Assembly (NCBI GenBank): GCA_051650305.1
Contig: JBOFIT010000045.1
Location: 1 to 8,536 of the forward strand
DNA from: JBOFDK01 sp051650305
GTDB lineage: Bacteria > Bacillota > Clostridia > Lachnospirales > Cellulosilyticaceae
Direction of reading: 5' to 3'
DNA: 8,536 bases
The notes beneath the pieces were generated by a model. It had not been told where the DNA came from and did not search any database. It was given only the letters and a program-made list of their open reading frames with translations. This document shows positions 1-4,403 of the stretch, one piece after another. The number at the start of each line of letters is the position of its first letter. Positions within the stretch are counted from its first letter, which is position 1. Both the position numbers and the translations under genes were made by a program.

Positions 1-1329
1 AGGCAACTTGTCATATGGACTGAAAAAGAAGTGGTGGTGGTGATGGTAGATGAGGCTGAAAACCTAAGTCAGGATGCCAAGGTGTACCACACTATGTGTC
101 AAGGTGTAGGCGTTTCGATAATCCAGTACAGTGACCCTACGTGGCAAACCCACTGCGAAGCAGCGCAGCTCATTGTCGATGCTTTGTTTGGTACGGGACT
201 ATCAAGAGAGGTTGTGGGCAAGTACAAAGAAGTCATCGACTTTATGAATGGTTTGGAAAAGCCGTATAAGATAAGTATCGATATCCCATCAGGCATTCAG
301 TGCGACACAGGGCATGTACTAGGATGTGCCATGAAGGTTCATCAGACCATTACGTTTGAGTGTCTCAAAATGGGGCTTTGTGTCTATCCAGGAATCGTGC
401 ATGCAGGCGAGGTAAAAGTCGTAAAGATAGGGATACCACCCAAACTAAGAGAAAGTGTGGGGTTTATAGGAGAGACCATAGACCTTGCGTTTTGGCAGCA
501 GCATTTACCACAGAGACCTTTCAGAAGCAATAAAGGGAGTTACGGAAAAGTGCTATTAATAGGTGGTGCCAAAAGTATGGCAGGAGCCATTAGTTTGGCA
601 ACGAAGGGGTGCATGAAGGTAGGTGCGGGGCTCGTACGGGTAGCAGTGCCAGAAATTATCTATCCTATCGTAGAATCCAGTGTACTGGAAGCGATGGTTA
701 TAGGATGCGAGGATACAGCAGGCTTTTTTGATGAGCAGGCATTAGAGCGGATCGATGCACTCATCGACCAAAGTGAGGTGGTGGCGGTAGGGCCAGGAAT
801 GGGGCGTACTGATGTCACAGAGAAAATCATCGAAAAAGTACTTGCAAGCAATAAACCATGTGTCATTGATGCAGATGGGCTTTATGGGCTACGTCCTTTT
901 TTAGATCAATTAAAGCATAGAGTAGCACCCGTTATTTTGACACCGCACCCAGGGGAATTGAGTGCTTTATCCGGTGATGCTATCAAGGACATACTGGAGA
1001 ACCCTGTCCAAATAAGTAAAGCCTTTGTAGAAACTTACGGTGGGACGCTGGTCCTTAAACTAGAGAGAAGTCTGGTGGTAGGTGAGGGACGTGTACTTGT
1101 GAATACTACAGGCAATACAGGCCTTGCAAAAGGTGGCTCTGGGGATGTGCTGATGGGGATGATTACAGGCTTTTTGGCACAGAAAGTAACTGGTGTAGAA
1201 GCTGCAGCCCTAGGTGTGTATGCCCATGGTAAAGCAGCGGAGATCGGCAGTGAACAAAAAGGGTGTTATAGTCTTTTGCCTCATGAACTTTGCACATTTG
1301 TAGAAAAACTCTTCATATATACGCCTTAA
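1..1329 (+). CDS. nnr: Bifunctional NAD(P)H-hydrate repair enzyme Nnr (ADP-dependent dehydratase + epimerase), 5' partial
   Basis: The enzyme repairs hydrated NADH/NADPH: an N-terminal epimerase interconverts R- and S-NAD(P)HX, and a C-terminal ribokinase-fold dehydratase restores S-NAD(P)HX using ADP. The frame is open from base 1, so the gene enters from the left; the GTG at 31 is internal. Counting from base 1 (442 codons), the YjeF_N epimerase shows VDALFGTGL (59-67) and DIPSG (94-98). The dehydratase shows KGSYGKVLLIGG (178-189), VGPGMGR (263-269), VIDADGL (288-294), LTPHPGEL (313-320) and the catalytic TGNTGLAKGGSGD (370-382). Family members are about 500 aa, so roughly the first 60 residues, with the NGGDG nucleotide-binding motif, lie outside the window. 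In Firmicutes nnr often sits between acpS and the lipoprotein/alr pair, which fits here. Both domains appear intact as far as visible. Confidence 0.95.
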   Translation, partial: RQLVIWTEKEVVVVMVDEAENLSQDAKVYHTMCQGVGVSIIQYSDPTWQTHCEAAQLIVDALFGTGLSREVVGKYKEVIDFMNGLEKPYKISIDIPSGIQCDTGHVLGCAMKVHQTITFECLKMGLCVYPGIVHAGEVKVVKIGIPPKLRESVGFIGETIDLAFWQQHLPQRPFRSNKGSYGKVLLIGGAKSMAGAISLATKGCMKVGAGLVRVAVPEIIYPIVESSVLEAMVIGCEDTAGFFDEQALERIDALIDQSEVVAVGPGMGRTDVTEKIIEKVLASNKPCVIDADGLYGLRPFLDQLKHRVAPVILTPHPGELSALSGDAIKDILENPVQISKAFVETYGGTLVLKLERSLVVGEGRVLVNTTGNTGLAKGGSGDVLMGMITGFLAQKVTGVEAAALGVYAHGKAAEIGSEQKGCYSLLPHELCTFVEKLFIYTP

Positions 1330-1341
1330 AGAGAGTATATA

Positions 1342-1377
1342 TGTACAAAGCTTTTAGGACGACCTAGGGCTTGTACA
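1342..1377 (+). other. Intercistronic RNA hairpin just upstream of the lipoprotein gene's ribosome binding site
   Basis: TGTACAA (1342-1348) pairs with TTGTACA (1371-1377). After a bulged A1349 the stem continues as GC (1350-1351) with GC (1369-1370), two U-G pairs, a bulged U, then UAGG (1355-1358) with CCUA (1363-1366), closed by an ACGA loop (1359-1362). No T-tract follows, so it is not an intrinsic terminator. It ends five bases before the GGAGG site at 1383-1387. A role in mRNA processing, stability or differential translation of the operon is inference only. Confidence 0.5.
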
Positions 1378-1393
1378 GAGATGGAGGCGTATT

Positions 1394-1972
1394 ATGAAAA
1401 AAATAAGTATCATTTTTTTGCTTGTATGTATGAGTTGCTTAATCAGTTGCAATAACCGAAGTCAAAACGCACCAGAGACAATGGATACATGGATGAGGAA
1501 CCTTAAAAACTATGTAGCTGAAGTGGATGTCGTATTTACAACCAACGAAAATACAGGTACTATGAAGATGAAGCAAGTTTACGAAATGGATCAAAGTTAT
1601 CGATTGACGATTCTTGAACCAGCCGAGATGAAAGGTTATGAAACCACATGGGATGGGACAAAGATAGAAGAGTATAATCCTATAACAGACAAAAAGGTAC
1701 AAGCACAGTCAAATCCAGTAAAAAATCAGGTATTATTTGGTACATTCGTGCATAATTATCTACATGTAGAACATGGTCAGCCTGCTTTTACAGAAGATGA
1801 CAAGGGGCTTTCGGTAGAAGTAGAAATACCTGGGAATTACAAATACATGGCAAAAGAACGTGTTTGGTTTGATAAAAAGACAAAATCACCCCTTAAGATG
1901 GTGATTTATGATAAAGAAGGTAAGGAAACGATTCATATAACGTTTACAAGCTTTCAATATAATGAGAGATAA
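1394..1972 (+). CDS. GerS/YdcC-like (LolA-fold) lipoprotein upstream of alanine racemase
   Basis: A predicted secreted lipoprotein of 192 aa. The N-terminus is a type II signal peptide: Lys2-Lys3, a hydrophobic run (about 4-18) and lipobox LISC with Cys19 as the lipidation site, so it should sit on the outer face of the cytoplasmic membrane. The mature part is beta-rich with amphipathic strands such as TMKMKQVYEM and YRLTILEPAEMKGYE, as in LolA-like proteins. Position is the best clue: Clostridioides difficile gerS lies directly upstream of alr2, and Bacillus ydcC lies upstream of alr. C. difficile GerS is needed with CwlD for muramic-delta-lactam formation in spore cortex and hence for germination; a similar role here is inferred and unproven. 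The ATG at 1394 is set by GGAGG at 1383-1387 (spacing 6) and by the signal peptide. The stop is 29 bases before alr, so co-transcription is likely. Confidence 0.75.
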   Translation: MKKISIIFLLVCMSCLISCNNRSQNAPETMDTWMRNLKNYVAEVDVVFTTNENTGTMKMKQVYEMDQSYRLTILEPAEMKGYETTWDGTKIEEYNPITDKKVQAQSNPVKNQVLFGTFVHNYLHVEHGQPAFTEDDKGLSVEVEIPGNYKYMAKERVWFDKKTKSPLKMVIYDKEGKETIHITFTSFQYNER

Positions 1973-1975
1973 AAT

Positions 1976-1995
1976 AGGAAGAAATTCCTGGGAGG
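1976..1995 (+). promoter_or_regulatory. GNRA-tetraloop hairpin abutting the alr Shine-Dalgarno site
   Basis: AGGAA (1976-1980) and TTCCT (1985-1989) form a 5-bp stem around a GAAA tetraloop (1981-1984). The alr ribosome binding site GGGAGG (1990-1995) begins at the next base, six bases before ATG 2002. The hairpin fills most of the 29-base gap after the lipoprotein gene. It leaves the Shine-Dalgarno free, so it might present the site or block ribosome sliding; any regulatory effect is inference. Confidence 0.4.
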
Positions 1996-2001
1996 CGAGC
2001 A

Positions 2002-3129
2002 ATGATTTCACTTAGACCACGTGTTGCTTTAGAGGTTGATACACAAGCAATAAGACATAATTATCGTGAGATAAGAAAGATTATACCTAAAGATACAGAA
2101 ATAATGGCTATTGTGAAGGCGGATGGCTATGGTCATGGTGCGCCAGAAGTAGCTAGTATACTGCAAGAAGAAGGGGCAGACCGCTTTGCGGTGGCTATTG
2201 CTCCGGAAGGTGCAGAATTAAGAATGGCAGGCATTACAAAGCCTATTTTAGTATTAGGCTATACGCCACCAGCTGATATCAGTCTTTTAATAGAAAATGA
2301 TTTGACACAAACTGTTTTTTCTTTTGAGATGGCTGAATTTATCTCACAAGAAGCGAGCAAATTAAAGAAAGCAGTGAATGTCCATATCAAAGTAGATACA
2401 GGTATGGGGCGCATAGGCTTTTTGGCGTATCCGGAAAGTGTTGAAGAAGTAAAGAAAATTGCAGAATTACCATTCATTAATATGGAGGGGATATTCACCC
2501 ATTTTTCGACTGCTGATGAGATGAATCCAGGATACACGAAGGAGCAGTGGAGTATCTTTACAGGCTTCTTGAATGAATTGTATGAGGCAGGTATTGAATT
2601 TCCTATTGTTCATGCTGCCAATAGTGCTGCAACAATGGTGCATGGGTATAGTCATCAGAACGTTGTAAGGCCAGGTATTATCATGTACGGGTATTATCCA
2701 TCGGATTATTTAGAAGGAAAAAAAATAAGCCTAAAACCAGCTATGACGTTAAAAACGCAAATTGTGCATATAAAAGAACTGCCAAAAGGGCATTACATCA
2801 GCTATGGTAGAAGATTTTGTACTGCAGAGAAGACAAAGGTAGCGACCATTCCTATTGGTTATGCAGATGGTTATTCTAGGCGATTATCAGGTAAAGGGCG
2901 TGTGTTGATACGTGGTGAATATGCACCTGTATTAGGAAGTGTATGTATGGATCAATTCATGGTAGATGTATCACATATCAAAGATGTGAAGGTAGGGGAT
3001 GAAGTTGTTGTCTTTGGCACACAAAACAACAAAACCATTACTATCGAAGAACTGGCAAGACTTACAGATACGATCAATTATGAAATTATGTGTATGATTG
3101 GAAAAAGAGTGCCACGCCGTTATCTTTAA
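2002..3129 (+). CDS. alr: Alanine racemase (PLP-dependent)
   Basis: The enzyme interconverts L- and D-alanine in the cytoplasm, supplying D-Ala for peptidoglycan; in spore formers it can also affect alanine-triggered germination. The 375-aa length is typical. The PLP Schiff-base lysine is Lys39 in AIVKADGYGHG. The cofactor-contacting Arg is Arg223 in VVRPGIIMYG. The second catalytic base is Tyr268 in ISYG (Tyr265 in Geobacillus stearothermophilus numbering). The C-terminal beta domain has VCMDQ (Met316) and TINYE (Tyr360), both active-site entry elements in the family. No key residue is missing. The ATG at 2002 has GGGAGG at 1990-1995 with spacing 6. It follows the GerS-like gene closely and precedes the antitoxin/mazF pair by 101 bases, the order known from Bacillus and many Clostridia. 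No terminator is visible after its stop, so read-through into the toxin-antitoxin pair is likely. Confidence 0.97.
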   Translation: MISLRPRVALEVDTQAIRHNYREIRKIIPKDTEIMAIVKADGYGHGAPEVASILQEEGADRFAVAIAPEGAELRMAGITKPILVLGYTPPADISLLIENDLTQTVFSFEMAEFISQEASKLKKAVNVHIKVDTGMGRIGFLAYPESVEEVKKIAELPFINMEGIFTHFSTADEMNPGYTKEQWSIFTGFLNELYEAGIEFPIVHAANSAATMVHGYSHQNVVRPGIIMYGYYPSDYLEGKKISLKPAMTLKTQIVHIKELPKGHYISYGRRFCTAEKTKVATIPIGYADGYSRRLSGKGRVLIRGEYAPVLGSVCMDQFMVDVSHIKDVKVGDEVVVFGTQNNKTITIEELARLTDTINYEIMCMIGKRVPRRYL

Positions 3130-3195
3130 AAAGAAAAAGTAAGCAACGATAGGATATGCATAAAAACTGAAATGTAGGGCAAAAATAAAATTAAG

Positions 3196-3212
3196 GATAC
3201 GTTAAGTGTATC
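3196..3212 (+). repeat. Short inverted repeat upstream of the antitoxin gene
   Basis: GATAC (3196-3200) and GTATC (3208-3212) form a perfect 5-bp inverted repeat with a 7-base spacer, ending four bases before the AGGGGTGG ribosome binding site (3217-3224). In RNA two G-U pairs could extend the stem. It could be an operator or a small hairpin, but five pairs in AT-rich sequence is close to chance. I see no convincing -35/-10 pair in the 101-base gap from alr. Confidence 0.25.
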
Positions 3213-3230
3213 AAGCAGGGGTGGTTTGCT

Positions 3231-3425
3231 ATGGTAATGCAACATATCAACACAAAAGCAAACACAAAAGCTTCGGGGAAAAACAATGCAGATAAATGTG
3301 TAGTCAATACGATGAAAAAAGGTTACTTAGAAATGGCCGATATTAATTTATCACTATCAAAGTTATACTTTGAAGCAGAAAGTGAGGTCGAGACTTATTA
3401 CGATCGTATAACGGAGTGTGAGTAA
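3231..3425 (+). CDS. Short MazE/EndoAI-type antitoxin lacking the ribbon-helix-helix domain
   Basis: This 64-aa protein is the probable antitoxin of the MazF toxin that follows. Residues 26-64, including MKKGYLEMADINLSLS and the acidic EAESEVETYYDR, align by eye with the C-terminal half of Bacillus subtilis EndoAI (recalled as LMRRGYMEMAKINLNIS and so on), the part that binds and blocks the toxin. Family members are about 90-95 aa and begin with a ribbon-helix-helix DNA-binding domain. Here the N-terminus is a 25-residue Lys/Asn/Thr/Ala-rich stretch with an NTKA-NTKA repeat and no such fold. The frame upstream reaches a stop at 3192-3194, and only 101 bases separate alr from this gene, so the domain is not hidden there. 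The start ATG 3231 follows AGGGGTGG (3217-3224); ATG 3237 is a less well spaced alternative. Its stop lies one base before the mazF ATG, indicating coupled translation. Confidence 0.75.
   Translation: MVMQHINTKANTKASGKNNADKCVVNTMKKGYLEMADINLSLSKLYFEAESEVETYYDRITECE
3249..3272 (+). repeat. 12-bp tandem duplication inside the antitoxin N-terminus
   Basis: AACACAAAAGCA (3249-3260) is followed directly by AACACAAAAGCT (3261-3272), 11 of 12 bases identical and in frame, encoding NTKA twice. It lies in the low-complexity N-terminal tail that takes the place of the usual DNA-binding domain, which suggests this tail is loosely constrained sequence. Confidence 0.7.
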
Positions 3426-3426
3426 A

Positions 3427-3774
3427 ATGCAGGTAAAACGAGGAGATATTTTTTATGCAGATTTAAGTCCTGTTATTGGATCCGAGCAAGGTGGCATTAG
3501 ACCAGTCCTTGTAGTACAAAATGATATAGGTAATAAGTTTAGTCCAACTGTTATATGTGCAGCAATTACATCTAAAATCAATAAAGCCAAACTACCAACT
3601 CACGTTGAGATTGACGCTACAGAATACGAGTTGGTGAAGAATTCGGTGATTCTTTTAGAGCAGATTCGTACCATTGACAAGAAGCGTCTAAAAGAAAAGA
3701 TTTGTCATTTGGATAGTGAATTGATGAAGCAAGTAGATAAAAGCATTAAAATCAGTTTTGGATTAAATACATAA
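3427..3774 (+). CDS. mazF: MazF/EndoA-type mRNA endoribonuclease toxin
   Basis: A sequence-specific endoribonuclease of the MazF/PemK family (called ndoA or ydcE in Bacillus); the Bacillus enzyme cleaves at UACAU. The 115-aa product is very close to Bacillus EndoA by eye: VKRGDIFYADLSPV at the N-terminus, SEQGGIRPVLVVQND (19-33), KLPTHVEIDA in the middle and VILLEQIRTIDK towards the C-terminus. The catalytic pair falls at exactly the Bacillus positions, Arg25 in GGIRPV and Thr48 in AAIT, so it is probably active. I place the start at ATG 3427: it gives MQVKRGD, matching the Bacillus N-terminus, and has GGAG at 3413-3416 with a 10-base spacer. An in-frame GTG at 3418 would overlap the antitoxin gene and has no room for a ribosome binding site. 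The antitoxin stop is one base upstream. A terminator follows 10 bases after the stop. Confidence 0.95.
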   Translation: MQVKRGDIFYADLSPVIGSEQGGIRPVLVVQNDIGNKFSPTVICAAITSKINKAKLPTHVEIDATEYELVKNSVILLEQIRTIDKKRLKEKICHLDSELMKQVDKSIKISFGLNT

Positions 3775-3784
3775 CCTTGTATGT

Positions 3785-3811
3785 AGAGACTAAGTACTTA
3801 GTCTCTTTTTT
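3785..3811 (+). terminator. Intrinsic terminator after mazF
   Basis: AGAGACTAA (3785-3793) pairs perfectly with TTAGTCTCT (3798-3806) around a GTAC loop, and a run of T (3806-3811) follows. It begins 10 bases after the mazF stop and closes the nnr-alr-mazF block. Confidence 0.9.
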
Positions 3812-3845
3812 ATAGGGGAAAGAAGACCAGCAAAAGTACAAAAAA

Positions 3846-3876
3846 GTGGCATTTTACCGGTGCTTTATGTTACAAT
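3846..3876 (+). promoter_or_regulatory. Putative sigma-A promoter of the zinc-ribbon/clpC unit
   Basis: An extended -10, TG (3868-3869), one base, then TACAAT (3871-3876), matches the TGnTATAAT pattern at all but one base. The -35 is weak: GTGGCA (3846-3851, spacer 19) or the overlapping TGGCAT (3847-3852, spacer 18). It lies between the mazF terminator and the next gene, leaving a leader of about 35 bases. I see no tandem GGTCAAA CtsR box and no CIRCE element (TTAGCACTC-N9-GAGTGCTAA) in 3775-3916, nor in the 22-base gap before clpC. Confidence 0.55.
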
Positions 3877-3916
3877 AATGCATTATAACTAAACACTACA
3901 TACAAGGAGTGGGACT

Positions 3917-4381
3917 ATGAAAGATTTATTTGGAAAAATCGGGGATAGTATTAAAAATACATGTAAAGAAGCCATTGATCAGACACATAAGACAGTGGAT
4001 CAGACGCGCTATAGAACAGAAATCGTTAGCTTAAAAAACGAAGTGAAGAAGCTCTACCAAAAGCTAGGCGAAGAACAATACGAACTTTTCATGAAAGAGC
4101 AAACTGAAATGCCACATGCACCGACTTGCAATCGCATTACAGCACTACTCACACAAATTCATGACCTTGAACAACGTGTGGGTGATGTGGTAGATGGGCA
4201 AAAAGATAGCTTTGATGCTTTCAAAAGAGATGTCAAAAAAACATGGAATGAAGATGCAGAACAATACGGCGAAATAAAAAGAGATGAAAACGGTATTAAA
4301 ATGCTTAAATTTTGTCAACATTGTGATATAGGGAATGCAGTTGATGCAGAGTACTGCATCAATTGTGGAGAAAAACTTTAA
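3917..4381 (+). CDS. Coiled-coil protein with C-terminal zinc ribbon, function unknown
   Basis: A 154-aa, probably cytoplasmic protein. Residues about 1-120 are mostly charged and helical, with heptad-like stretches such as RTEIVSLKNEVKKLYQKLGEE that suggest a coiled coil. The C-terminus is a compact zinc ribbon with CQHC (Cys133, Cys136) and CINC (Cys147, Cys150), a CxxC-N10-CxxC pattern. No signal peptide or membrane segment is apparent. Similar helical/zinc-ribbon proteins are common and uncharacterised in Clostridia. It occupies the place that ctsR-mcsA-mcsB hold before clpC in Bacillus, but it is not McsA: it has one zinc ribbon rather than several CxxC pairs, and no recognisable UVR motif. 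The ATG at 3917 follows AAGGAG (3904-3909, spacing 7). The stop is 22 bases before clpC, so the two are probably co-transcribed. A link to ClpC function is inference from position only. Confidence 0.8.
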   Translation: MKDLFGKIGDSIKNTCKEAIDQTHKTVDQTRYRTEIVSLKNEVKKLYQKLGEEQYELFMKEQTEMPHAPTCNRITALLTQIHDLEQRVGDVVDGQKDSFDAFKRDVKKTWNEDAEQYGEIKRDENGIKMLKFCQHCDIGNAVDAEYCINCGEKL

Positions 4382-4403
4382 GATAGGATAAGGAGACAAG
4401 TAA

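Noticed and set aside
31..54. GTG GTG GTG GTG ATG run as a start region for nnr
   Set aside because: The frame is open to base 1 and the upstream codons continue the expected epimerase sequence, so this is an internal Val-rich strand, not a start.
3127..3190. Possible terminator or promoter between alr and the antitoxin gene
   Set aside because: There is no stem followed by a T-run. TAAAAT at 3186-3191 has no acceptable -35 at 16-18 bases upstream.
3768..3772. A UACAU motif, the Bacillus MazF cleavage site, overlapping the mazF stop codon; another at 3897-3901 just upstream of the zinc-ribbon gene's ribosome binding site
   Set aside because: I count about a dozen TACAT sites on the plus strand of the window, close to chance for an 8.5-kb AT-rich sequence, and the cleavage specificity of this MazF is not known.
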